Shown piece by piece: positions 35,801 through 39,456 of a stretch of DNA of 39,456 nt. The translations under genes and the position numbers were made by a program. The stretch is from Bacteroidales bacterium UBA2714. GTDB taxonomy: Bacteria; Bacteroidota; Bacteroidia; Bacteroidales; P3. Location of the stretch: assembly GCA_002354035.1 (NCBI GenBank), contig DEKU01000020.1, positions 1 through 39,456 of the forward strand, in the 5' to 3' direction. The notes under the pieces were generated by a model. It was not told where the DNA came from and made no database searches. It saw nothing but the letters and a program-made list of their open reading frames with translations. Each line of letters begins with the position of its first letter. The stretch's first letter is position 1.

Positions 35801-35905
35801 CGGAGGACTTTCGGAGGAGGAGCGAGGGCAGGCCCCAGCCATTGTGCCGGGGCAGATGAGGAGAAGGAAGAGGGACAGTCTGAGGATGGTTGAGTAGGTA
35901 TTCAT
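20873..35905 (-). CDS. Giant T9SS-exported repeat protein of 5010 residues (putative surface adhesin)
   Basis: Architecture: signal peptide (1-25, ending TMAGA); a parallel beta-helix head with ten GGA(I/L/V) motifs between about 149 and 420 (for example YGGAIYC, QGGAISL) and FxxN motifs as in chlamydial Pmp proteins; a degenerate repeat (about 583-627); 82 repeat units (628-4684); three diverged units (4685-4834); an Ig-like segment; and a CHU_C-type sorting domain (about 4920-5010: FEVSVFNRRGLRVF, WDG, PGGNYVYVVRY, terminal GSVVLLR). The last domain is the type B signal of the type IX secretion system, so the protein should pass Sec and then T9SS to the surface or medium. The mass is roughly half a megadalton. 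It is the last gene after a lipoprotein (33 bp gap) and an aldo/keto reductase. No promoter box is seen directly in front. Adhesion is inferred from architecture. Confidence 0.9.
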   Translation of the reverse strand: MNTYSTILRLSLFLLLICPGTMAGACPRSSSESPPLLSPTTVTTHLDTIDPNDGMTSLREAILYVITSTSNATITFSLPPDSQNTILLNDTLPNIRNTTLHINGNNLGPSGGTITISGGNNTQILIAHNSSLTLDSLTLANGFTISGSGGAILIYQSSLTLRNCQLQNNQARYGGAIYCDSYPSNLSRINITHCLFSNNQSLQGGAISLANSDTSHIAATTFRDNNCHTLNTFHSYGGALSLDHSVCFVNSSLFTHNHAIQRPEDFIFHAHCYGGALSVRYSQLHLTNTSLDSNSTVVSSIGSDLGGAIYSLYSSLLIHNCSFNNDTCWGQGGAIYNTGADPTLRLFVSHSSFNSNHAEQGLGGALCHDGSSRCIITNCTFFNNTTDMGGAVNFQTNSGINTILNSTFVSNHGAANQGGAINIRGGQTQLVNNLFAANYGGTNIQDLTIRNTITCKATNNIWTTVTGRLAYDDNNISLTSTSPSQIYLGSDTLPLPAILNVDGVKHTVFPTTMGTAAANGGIPTAHDATLTHTARYTSGQWVDNDNNTPCTYSLIIDSTDEIGALRDGYAPSVGALQYRPAVIIHDTIQSCEPILWRGTALSTSGEYHDTVHHPPLWDSIYTLSLTINPSTHNASTHQSCESYTWHGSVYTESGSYLYQYINPAGCPSTDTLHLSIHNGSHNAYTQQSCESYTWHGQTYNDSGIYLYDYTNSNGCPSTDTLHLTIHNGSHNTYTQQSCESFTWHGTTYTETGSYLFNYTNTDGCPSTDTLHLSIDQHEDTAYYVTACEQYIWNGTTYTISGTYIFDHSQPNSTCTNVDTLHLTINNGSHNAFTQHFCENYTWHGQTYSESGIYLYHYTNNVGCPSTDTLHLTIDQHDDTSYYATACEQYSWNGTTYTISGTYTFNHSQPNSTCTNVDTLHLTINNGSHNAFTQQSCESYTWHGTTYTETGTYLYHYTNIDGCPSTDTLHLNIDQHNDTAYYVTACEQYSWNETSYTISGTYTFDHSQPNSTCINVDTLYLTINYGSHNSYTQQSCESYTWNGTTYTETGTYLYSYTNTDGCPSTDTLHLTIDQHDDTSYYVTACEQYNWNGTTYTASGTYTFDHSQPNSTCTNVDTLHLTINNGSHNAFTLQSCESYTWNGTTHTETGTYLYNYTNADGCPSTDTLHLSIDQHDDTVYYVTACEQYSWNGTTFTASGTYTFDHTQPNTTCTNVDTLHLTINNGSHNAFTQQSCESYTWHETTYTETGTYFYNYSNTDGCPSTDTLHLSIDQHDDTAYYVTACEQYSWNGTTYTTSGTYTFDHSQLNSTCTNVDTLYLTINNGSHNAFNQQSCESYTWHGTSYTMTGTYLYNYTNTDECPSTDTLHLSIDQHDDTAYYITACEQYSWNGMTYTISGTYIFDHSQPNSTCTNVDTLHLTINNGTHNAYTQQSCESYTWNGTTYTVTGTYLYSYPNNDGCPSTDTLHLTIDQHDDTAYYVTACEQYSWNGTTYTVSGTYTFDHSQPNSTCTNVDTLYLTINNGSHNSFTQQSCESFTWHGQTYSESGIYLYHYTNNEECPSTDTLHLTIDQHDDTAYFVTACEQYSWNGTTYTISGTYIFDNSQPNSTCTNVDTLHLTINNGSHDAFTQQSCDSYNWHGTTYTETGTHLYSYTNTDGCPSTDTLHLSIDQHDDTAYYVTACEQYSWNGTTYTSSGTYTYDHSQPNSTCTNVDTLHLTINYGSHNTFTQQSCDNYTWHGTTYTVTGTYLFDYTNNDGCPSTDTLHLTIDQHDDTAYYVTACEQYSWNGTIYTTSGTYTFDHSQPNSTCTNVDTLHLTINNGSHNTFTQQSCESYTWHGNTYTVTGTYLFDYTNNDGCPSTDTLHLTIDQHDDTTYYVTACEQYTWNGTTYTISGTFTFDHSQPNSTCTNVDTLYLTINYGSHNSYTQQSCESYTWHGTTYAETGTYLYNYTNTDGCPSTDTLHLSIDQHDDTAYYITACEQYSWNGTIYTTSGTYTFDHSQPNSTCINVDSLHLTINNGTHNTFIQQSCESYTWHGSTYTQAGTYLYSYTNTDGCPSIDTLHLSIDQHDDTAYYVTACEQYSWNITTYTTSGIYTSYRSQPNSTCTNVDTLHLTINNGSHNTFTQQSCEIYTWNGTTYTETGTYLYSYTNTDGCPSTDTLHLNIDQHDDTSYYVTACEQYNWNGTTYTASGTYNFDHSQPNSTCTIIDTLYLTIYNGSHNAFNQQSCESYTWHGTTYTETGIYLFNYTNTDGCPSTDTLHLSIDQHEDTAYYVTACEQYIWNGTTYTISGTYIFDHSLPNSTCTNVDTLHLTINNGSHNAFTQQSCDSYTWHGTTYTETGTYLYSYTNADGCPSTDTLHLSIDQHEDTAYYVTACEQYTWKSTIYTSSGTYTFDHSQPNSTCTNVDTLHLTINNGTHNVFNHQSCESYTWHGTTYTETGTYLYNYTNIDGCPSTDTLHLSIDQNDDTAYYVTACGQYSWNGTTYTVSGTYTFDHSQPNSTCTNVDTLYLTINNGSHNSITQQSCESFTWHGQTYSESGIFLYHYTNNEGCPSTDTLHLTIDQHDDTAYYVTACEQYSWNGTTYTASGTYTFDHNQSNSSCTNVDTLHLTINNGSYNSFSQQSCESYTWNGTTYTQTGTYLYNYTNSDGCPSTDTLHLSIDQHNDTAYYATACELYSWNGTTYAVSGTYTFDHSQPNSTCTNVDTLHLTINNSSHNTFTQQSCDSSTWHGTTYTETGTYIYDYTNTDGCPSTDTLHLSIDQHDDTAYYVTACEQYSWNGTTYTISGTYTFDHSLPNSTCTNVDTLYLTINNGSHNAFTQQSCDSYTWHGTTYTETGTYLYSYTNADGCPSTDTLHLSIDQHDDTAYYVTACEQYSWNETTFTASGTYTFDHSQPNSTCTNVDTLHLTINNGSHNTFAQQSCESYTWYGTTYIETGTYLYSYTNNDGCPSTDTLHLTINQHDDTSYYVTACEQYTWNGATYTISGTYTFDHSQPNSTCTNVDTLYLIINFGSHDAFTQQSCDSYTWHGQTYNESGTYLYHYANTEGCPSTDTLHLSLDQHDDTAYYVTACEQYTWNGTTYTISGTYTFDHSQPNSTCTNVDTLHLTINNGSHNAFTQRSCDSYTWNGTTYTQAGTYLYSYTNNDGCPSTDTLHLSIDQHDDTVYYVTACEQYSWNGTTYTTSGTYTFDHSQPNSTCTNVDTLYLTVNYGSHNAFNQQSCDSYTWHGTTYTATDTYLYDYNNTDGCPSTDTLHLTIDQHDDTAYYVTACEQFTWNETTYTTSGIYTFDHSQPNSTCTNVDTLHLTINNGSHNAFTQQSCDNYTWHGQTYYESGTYLYNYTNTDGCPSTDTLHLNIDQHNDTAYYITSCEQYTWNGTTYTISGTYVFDHTQPNSSCTNVDTLYLTINNGFHNAFTQQSCDSYTWHGTTYTMTGTYLYNYTNIEGCPSTDTLYLDIDQHDDTAYHVTACEQYSWNGTTYTISGTHTFDHSQPNSICTNVDTLYLIVNYGSHNAFTQQSCESHTWHGITYSETGTYLFNYTNTDGCPSTDTLHLSIDQHDDTAYFVTACEQYSWNGTIFTASGTYTFDHSQPNSTCTNVDTLYLTINNGTHDAFTQQSCESYTWNGQTYNESGTYLYNYTNTDGCLSTDTLHLSIDQHDDTAYYVTACEQYTWNGSTYTISGTYTFDHSQPNSTCTNVDTLHLTINNGSHNAYTQQSCEGYTWHETNYTVTGTYLYHYTNNDGCLSTDTLHLSIDQHNDTAYYVTACEQYSWNGTTFTTSGTYTFDHSQPNSTCTNVDTLYLTINNGTHNTFTQQSCDSFIWHEHTYSESGTYLYHYTNADGCPSTDTLHLTIDQHDDTAYYVTACEQYSWNGTTYTSSGTYTFDHSQPNSTCTNVDTLHLTINYGSHNTFTQQSCDNYTWHGTTYTVTGTYLFDYTNNDGCPSTDTLHLTIDQHDDTAYYVTACEQYSWNGTTYTVSGTYTFDHSQPNSTCTNVDTLHLTINNGSHNSITQQSCDSFTWHGQTYSESGIYLYHYTNNEGCPSTDTLHLTIDQHDDTAYYVTACEQYSWNGTTYTASGTYTFDHNQSNSSCTNVDTLHLTINKGSYNSFSQQSCESYTWNGTTYTQTGTYLYNYTNSDGCPSTDTLHLSIDQHDDTAYYVTACEQYSWNGTTYTISGTYNFDHSQPNSTCANVDTLHLTINNGSHNAFTQQSCESYTWHGTTYTQAGTYLYSYTNNDGCPSTDTLHLTIDQHDDTAYYVTACEQFTWNETTYTTSGIYTFDHSQPNSTCTNVDTLYLTINNGTHNTFPQQSCDSFTWREHTYSESGTYLYHYTNADGCPSTDTLHLTIDQHDDTAYYVTACEQYSWNGTTYTISGIYTFDSSQPNSTCTNVDTLHLTINNGSHNAYTQQSCESYTWHGQGHIESGTYLYPYTNTDDCPSTDTLHLTINNGTHNAYTQQSCESYTWHGQHFNESGTFLYNYTNNEGCASTDTLHLSIDQHDDTTFYDTACEQYTWNGMTYTASGVYTFDHSQPNSTCTDVDTLHLTINNDSHNAYTQQSCESYTWHGQTYNESGTYIYNYQNTDGCPSTDTLHLSIDQHDDTAYYVTACDQYTWNGTDYTTSGVYTFDHTQPGSSCTDVDTLFLSINHSTNNSYHQEACETFLWNDTTYTISGTYLFNYTNAEGCHSCDTLHLIIRHGSIDTLRVAACDSFAWHDSLYTSSTLCPPHTEADIHGCDSVTILDLVINRSDTLRDVQRACDWFRWPVNNLVYTASADDTVVLRNRWGCDSVMTLHLIVDSSITLDSMMAVCDSISIDGTKYTADTTLEYNYTTVAGCDSIIKLHLSVSATPVVAMVLGSSHLTEEQLTLVSKDETRGVHSRQWYVDGQPYDTIKTMVYNADMDADSVAVMLVVCNDGCCDSAMRSVPVWHEYLAAPNMFAPKGSSEANSRWRVVGGCVTDFEVSVFNRRGLRVFHSRDKDAEWDGNHNNAPCPGGNYVYVVRYSTCTQPTVRKQMTGSVVLLR
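20876..21148 (-). other. T9SS type B C-terminal sorting domain of the giant protein
   Basis: Residues 4920-5010 start with LAAPNMFAPKGSSEANSRW, have the VFNRRGLRVFHS core, the WDG turn and PGGNYVYVV, and end GSVVLLR. This is the pattern of the gliding motility-associated C-terminal domain. It indicates that this genome should encode the PorKLMN/Sov machinery elsewhere. Confidence 0.88.
21854..34024 (-). repeat. 82-unit tandem array, 297-bp AB dimers, no indels
   Basis: Two unit types alternate. A (49 aa, 147 bp) has the form NNGSHNAFTQQSCESYTWHG, then TTYTETGTYLYNYTN, then GCPSTDTLHLSI. B (50 aa, 150 bp) has the form DQHDDTAYYVTACEQYSWNG, then TYTFDHSQPNSTCTNVDTLHLTI-type ending. I count 43 A and 39 B units; 43x49+39x50 = 4057 codons, exactly the span from 34024 to 21854, so no unit has changed length. 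Alternation is strict except for three A units at the N-terminal end and one A-A pair near 22460-22760. Each unit has two Cys about 26 residues apart (a probable disulfide or staple) and a conserved Trp. Similar SCxSYTWNGTTYTxSGTY units occur in other Bacteroidota T9SS proteins. GC content is visibly lower than in neighbouring genes. Confidence 0.95.
34025..35905 (-). other. Beta-helix head of the giant protein (PMP-like)
   Basis: Residues 1-627. After the signal peptide come SLREAILYVI (57-66) and a strand-rich lead (ITFSLPP, LHINGNN, GTITISGGN), as in CSLREA / choice-of-anchor Q proteins. Then ten repeats with GGA(I/L/V) and F-x-x-N follow. Such solenoids are right-handed parallel beta-helices that bind carbohydrates or host surfaces in known cases. 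No pectate-lyase catalytic residues were recognised. Confidence 0.75.
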
Positions 35906-35938
35906 TTTGTTGGTTGTGGTGTTGGTTGGCGGGGGTTG

Positions 35939-36310
35939 TTAATAGGTTTTGCTCCAGACTTCCTCGGTGTAAGAGTTATGGAAGTTGATGAAGACGCTTA
36001 TCTGGATGGGTGGGTGGTCGGGTGGGAGGGAGTCGGGGGTGATTTTCTGGTCTGCCATTGAGGAGAGTTTGAGGGTCAGGGACCGGACATCGCTCTGGGT
36101 GGTGTTTTCGGCACGGACGGTGTTGTCGTTGAGCCGTTGGTAGTAGCCGAAAAAGGTGTCTTGGAATGCTTTTTCTATCGGGGCGTAGGTTTCGGGTTGG
36201 GCTTGGGTTTGTAGTTGCCAGAGGATTGTGCAAGTGATGGTCTCTTTTTTATTGCAGCCGCACAGTGTGAGTGTTGCGGCTGCAATAAAGAGAAATATCA
36301 TTTTTTTCAT
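35939..36310 (-). CDS. Small lipoprotein, function unknown
   Basis: The protein has 123 residues, with signal sequence MKKMIFLFIAAATLTLCGC and lipidated Cys19 (lipobox TLCGC, with an extra Cys17). The mature part is mixed alpha/beta with no recognised domain; it contains ETYAPIEKAFQDTFFGYYQR and ends SVFINFHNSYTEEVWSKTY. It starts 12 bp after the reductase stop and ends 33 bp before the giant gene, so the three are probably one message. A role in anchoring or helping the giant protein is possible from position only. Its first codons form a 14-bp inverted repeat (36248-36289). Confidence 0.75.
   Translation of the reverse strand: MKKMIFLFIAAATLTLCGCNKKETITCTILWQLQTQAQPETYAPIEKAFQDTFFGYYQRLNDNTVRAENTTQSDVRSLTLKLSSMADQKITPDSLPPDHPPIQISVFINFHNSYTEEVWSKTY
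36248..36289 (-). repeat. 14-bp perfect inverted repeat inside the lipoprotein signal region
   Basis: TTTATTGCAGCCGC (36248-36261) and its exact complement GCGGCTGCAATAAA (36276-36289) flank a 14-nt loop. With a 3-nt bulge the pairing can extend by four more bases. It covers the codons for IAAATLTLCGCNK, 22 bp after the ATG, and could form a stable mRNA hairpin close to the start of translation. Confidence 0.8.
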
Positions 36311-36322
36311 CGTGGTGGCGAT

Positions 36323-37354
36323 TTAGGGGTTGAGTTCTTGTTTTCTGGCCCAGTGTTCCATAAAGTCGTCGTAGTTGCGTTTCAGCAGGTTGGGGGTGTC
36401 GAGGTTGTAGGGGCATTTGGACCGGCATTGGCCGCATTGGAGGCATTGTTTGGTCTGCTGCATTTTGTCGTAGAATTCGTCGGTGAGGTAGACGCTGTAT
36501 GGGGCGCGTCGGAGGAAAAGGTACATGCGGTTGCAGCTTTCGATTTCGATGCCGGCGGGGCAGGGCTGGCAGTAGCCGCAGCCGCGGCAGAAGTCGCCGC
36601 ACAGCTCTGCCCGGTCTTTCTCTATTCGCTGGCGCATCTCGTCGGTCAGGGTCGGCGGGTTGTCCTGGAAGGAGATAAACTCGTCCAGTTCGCTCTCGCG
36701 CTGTATGCCCCAGATGGGTTCGATGTGTGGGAATTGGGCTATGTAGGCATAGGCGGTGGCTGCATGGTTGATGAGGCCTCCGGCAAGGGCTTTCATGGCG
36801 ATGAATCCGATGTTGTTGTCCTTGCATTTGTCGACGAGTGCCATTTCTTGGTCGCTGGCGAGGTAGGAGAAGGGGAACTGGAGGGTCTCGTAGAGACCGC
36901 TGTCGAGGGCTTCGTGGGCCACGGCCAGACGGTGGTTGGTGATGCCGATATGGCGTATCTTGCCTTGCTGCTGGGCTTGGAGCATGGCCTCGTAGAGGCC
37001 GGTGCCGTCGCCGGGTTTAGGGCAGAAGGCGGGGTTGTGGAATTGGTAGAGGTCGATATAGTCAGTCCGCAGCAGCCGGAGACTGGTTTCCAGATGTTGC
37101 CAGAAGTCTTCCACCCGCGTTGCACCTGTCTTGGTGCTGATGATTACTTTGTCGCGCCGGTCGGCAAAAGCGGTACCCAGTTTCTCTTCGCTGTCGGTGT
37201 AGAATCGAGCGGTGTCGAAATAGTACATGCCATGGTCGAGGGCTTTGTGGAGCAGGTGGACGGTCTCGGCGGTGGATATCCGTTGGATGGGTAGGGCTCC
37301 GAAACCGTTCTTAGGGACGATGAGTCCGCTTTTGCCAAGTGTTACTGTGTCCAT
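36323..37354 (-). CDS. Aldo/keto reductase with two 4Fe-4S cluster motifs
   Basis: The protein has 343 residues. The TIM-barrel part (1-270) keeps the catalytic tetrad Asp47, Tyr52, Lys75 and His106 (FDTARFYTDSEEKLG, STKTG, QFHNP), so it should reduce or oxidise carbonyl groups with NAD(P)H. The C-terminal extension has CRGCGYCQPCPAGI and CLQCGQCRSKCPYNL, two ferredoxin-like [4Fe-4S] motifs, as in the Fe-S aldo/keto reductases common in anaerobes. It is cytoplasmic; the substrate is unknown. It starts 35 bp after the secA stop and precedes the lipoprotein and giant genes on the same strand. There is no evident functional link to them. Confidence 0.92.
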   Translation of the reverse strand: MDTVTLGKSGLIVPKNGFGALPIQRISTAETVHLLHKALDHGMYYFDTARFYTDSEEKLGTAFADRRDKVIISTKTGATRVEDFWQHLETSLRLLRTDYIDLYQFHNPAFCPKPGDGTGLYEAMLQAQQQGKIRHIGITNHRLAVAHEALDSGLYETLQFPFSYLASDQEMALVDKCKDNNIGFIAMKALAGGLINHAATAYAYIAQFPHIEPIWGIQRESELDEFISFQDNPPTLTDEMRQRIEKDRAELCGDFCRGCGYCQPCPAGIEIESCNRMYLFLRRAPYSVYLTDEFYDKMQQTKQCLQCGQCRSKCPYNLDTPNLLKRNYDDFMEHWARKQELNP

Positions 37355-37389
37355 GTGTTTTGTCGTTTCGTGGTTTTGTGCTTTGTTTA

Positions 37390-39456
37390 TTAGTCGAGGT
37401 CTTTGCCGCAGCAGTTCTTGTATTTTTTGCCACTTCCGCAGGGGCAGGGGTCGTTGCGGCCTACTTTCTTCTCCACATGCACGGGCTGGGGTTTGGGACG
37501 TTCGCCGGTTTGCTGGCTGGCTGCACGGTCCATGGCGCGCTGGGTCTCTGTGGCGGTGCTGTCGTGGCTGGTTTTGAGGTTGCGGTTGTCGCGTTTCGGC
37601 TGGCGGGCTTCTTTCATGTCTTCGTCCTCCTTGACAGGCAGACTGGCACGGATCAGGAATGACGAAATCTCACGGTTGATCTCCAGGAGCATTTTCTCAA
37701 AGAGATTGAAGCTTTCGAACTTGTAGATGAGCAAGGGGTCTTTCTGTTCATAGGAGGCGTTCTGTACACTGGTTTTCAGTTCGTCCAGTTCGCGCAGGTG
37801 GTCTTTCCAAAGGTCGTCGATGATGGCCAGGGTGATGCTCTTCTCGATGCTGAGCTGCACTTCGCGTCCTTTGTTCTCGTATGATTTCTTGACCGGGGTC
37901 ACCACATTGAGGGTCTTCTTGCCGTCAGTGATGGGGAAGGCCACATTGACGTAGCGGGTGTTCTCGTAGATGCGCTTGATGAAAGGATAGGCCAGGTCGC
38001 TGATGCGCTGCATGCGTTCTTTGTAGGTGGAGTAGACCATGTCGTACAGCTTCTGGACGGCTTCGTCGTGGCGGGCATTGAACAGCTCGCGCTCGGTGAA
38101 AGGAACCTCTATCGCGAACACACGGATCATCTCCAGCTTGAAGCCCTCCCAGTCGTGGTTCTGCTGGGCGTCGTCGTAGATGAGGGCGCAGGTGTCGTAG
38201 AACATGTTGCTGATGTCGATGCTCAGGCGGTCGCCATAGAGGGCATTGCGGCGTTTGTTGTAGATGACGGTGCGCTGGTTGTTCATCACGTCGTCGTATT
38301 CAAGCAGGCGTTTGCGCATGCCGAAGTTGTTCTCTTCCACTTTTTTCTGAGCCTTCTCAATCTGACGGGTGATCATGGAGTGCTGGATGACTTCGCCTTC
38401 CTGGAGTCCCATGCGGTCCATGACGCTGGCTATGCGGTCCGACCCGAAGATACGCATCAGGTCGTCCTCCAGCGACACGAAGAAGAGGCTGCTGCCGGGG
38501 TCGCCCTGACGGCCGGCACGGCCGCGCAGCTGGCGGTCCACACGACGGCTTTCGTGGCGCTCAGTGCCGATGATGGCCAGACCGCCCGCCTCGCGCACTC
38601 CGCCCTTGAGCTTGATGTCGGTACCACGGCCGGCCATGTTGGTGGCGATGGTCACATGTCCGGGCTCACCGGCGTGGGCCACGATTTCTGCCTCCTTCTG
38701 GTGCAGTTTGGCGTTGAGGACGCTGTGCTCGATATGTTTCATCTTGAGCATCTTGCTGAGCAGCTCCGAGGTCTCGACGCTTGTGGTGCCCACCAGCACG
38801 GGGCGACCGATGCCGATGAGACGTTCCACCTCGTCGATTACGGCCTTGTACTTCTCGCGCTTGGTCTTGTAAATCATGTCGTCCATGTCGATACGGGCAA
38901 TGGGCCTGTTGGTGGGTATCACCACCACATCCAGCTTGTAGATGTCCCAGAACTCACCCGCCTCGGTCTCTGCCGTACCCGTCATACCGGCCAGTTTCTT
39001 GTACATGCGGAAATAGTTCTGCAGCGTGATGGTGGCGTAGGTCTGTGTGGCCGCCTCTACCTTGGCGTTCTCCTTGGCTTCCACGGCCTGGTGCAGACCG
39101 TCGCTCCAGCGGCGGCCCTCCATGATACGGCCCGTCTGCTCGTCCACAATCTTCACCTGCTTGTTCTCGTCCACAATGTAGTCGATGTCCTTCTCAAAGA
39201 GGGTATAGGCTTTCAGCAGCTGGTCCACCGTGTGCACGCGGTCGCTCTGTATGGCAAAGTCGTTGTATATCTTCTCTTTCTTGGCTGCCTTCTCCTCGGG
39301 TGTGAGGTTCTCGTGCTCCAGCTCTGCTATCATGCTTCCGATGTCGGGCAGCTGGTAGAAGTTGCGGTCCTCGCCCAGTCCGGTGAGGAAATCCATGCCC
39401 TTTTCGGTCAGCTCCACCGTGCGGTTCTTCTCGTCGATGGTGAAGTACAGGTCGTC
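37390..39456 (-). CDS. secA: Preprotein translocase ATPase SecA (N-terminus outside window)
   Basis: The last 688 codons are present; the frame stays open to the window edge (DDLYFTIDEKNRTVELTEKG), so roughly the first 400 residues of a ~1100-residue Bacteroidota SecA are missing. The visible motifs are VLVGTTSVETSELLSKML, the helicase-like HVTIATNMAGRGTDIKL and RRVDRQLRGRAGRQGDPGSS, then the helical scaffold and wing domains. The C-terminal zinc finger is VGRNDPCPCGSGKKYKNCC. SecA drives Sec-dependent export across the inner membrane, which the giant protein, the lipoproteins and the barrel protein encoded here all need. Confidence 0.98.
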   Translation of the reverse strand, partial: DDLYFTIDEKNRTVELTEKGMDFLTGLGEDRNFYQLPDIGSMIAELEHENLTPEEKAAKKEKIYNDFAIQSDRVHTVDQLLKAYTLFEKDIDYIVDENKQVKIVDEQTGRIMEGRRWSDGLHQAVEAKENAKVEAATQTYATITLQNYFRMYKKLAGMTGTAETEAGEFWDIYKLDVVVIPTNRPIARIDMDDMIYKTKREKYKAVIDEVERLIGIGRPVLVGTTSVETSELLSKMLKMKHIEHSVLNAKLHQKEAEIVAHAGEPGHVTIATNMAGRGTDIKLKGGVREAGGLAIIGTERHESRRVDRQLRGRAGRQGDPGSSLFFVSLEDDLMRIFGSDRIASVMDRMGLQEGEVIQHSMITRQIEKAQKKVEENNFGMRKRLLEYDDVMNNQRTVIYNKRRNALYGDRLSIDISNMFYDTCALIYDDAQQNHDWEGFKLEMIRVFAIEVPFTERELFNARHDEAVQKLYDMVYSTYKERMQRISDLAYPFIKRIYENTRYVNVAFPITDGKKTLNVVTPVKKSYENKGREVQLSIEKSITLAIIDDLWKDHLRELDELKTSVQNASYEQKDPLLIYKFESFNLFEKMLLEINREISSFLIRASLPVKEDEDMKEARQPKRDNRNLKTSHDSTATETQRAMDRAASQQTGERPKPQPVHVEKKVGRNDPCPCGSGKKYKNCCGKDLD

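Overview
The window is a chromosomal piece of a Bacteroidota genome, most likely a gut-type Bacteroidales. Several points support this: promoter elements of the form TAnnTTTG upstream of many genes (one with a perfect TTTG-N19-TACTTTTG spacing), the long CTC-type ribosomal protein L25, a DUF4831 lipoprotein, a fimbrillin-like lipoprotein preceded by a very small ORF, a helicase with HRDC and HTH tail, and a giant protein that ends in a gliding-motility / type IX secretion (T9SS type B) sorting domain. No transposase, phage gene or CRISPR array was seen.

Layout. 1-809 is gene-poor, with 11-bp phased repeats and G-runs. 810-1564 (minus) holds a 75-aa hydrophobic peptide and a small outer-membrane beta-barrel. 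1755-5880 (plus) holds a glutamine-type NAD synthetase and a PIF1-like helicase. 5892-9267 (minus) is prs - rplY - era - D-Ala-D-Ala dipeptidase. 9449-9531 is tRNA-Leu(CAA) with a textbook promoter and terminator. 9731-11621 (minus) is a small protein plus a fimbrillin-like lipoprotein. 12328-13209 (minus) is a secreted YD-rich protein. 13346-16769 (plus) is a sodium:solute symporter, a DUF4831 lipoprotein and RNase Z. 16766-20340 (minus) is DUF4810 - DUF799 - comB-like - PAP2 - trmO, directly downstream of the RNase P RNA gene (20363-20786, minus). 20873-39456 (minus) is secA (N-terminus outside the window), an Fe-S aldo/keto reductase, a small lipoprotein and a 5010-residue giant protein.

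The centre of interest is the giant protein. It has a signal peptide, a PMP-type parallel beta-helix head, then 82 tandem units (43 of 49 residues and 39 of 50 residues; 43x49+39x50 = 4057 residues, exactly the span of the array) without a single indel. Three diverged units and a T9SS sorting domain follow. The array has only about five Lys/Arg residues in 4057, and a Bacteroidetes-type O-glycosylation tripeptide at nearly every unit boundary. Near-identical stretches lie exactly 5, 10, 15 and 22 dimers (of 297 bp) apart, a record of recombination inside the array.

Other points worth a second look are the NAD synthetase whose glutaminase Glu and Cys are replaced, an RNase Z that lacks the tRNA-binding arm, a DUF4810/DUF799 pair without its usual CsgG-type partner, long hairpins in front of era and inside the lipoprotein gene upstream of the giant gene, and the small hydrophobic peptide gene with an unusually strong Shine-Dalgarno sequence. 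All family assignments rest on motif reading only; no database search was run.
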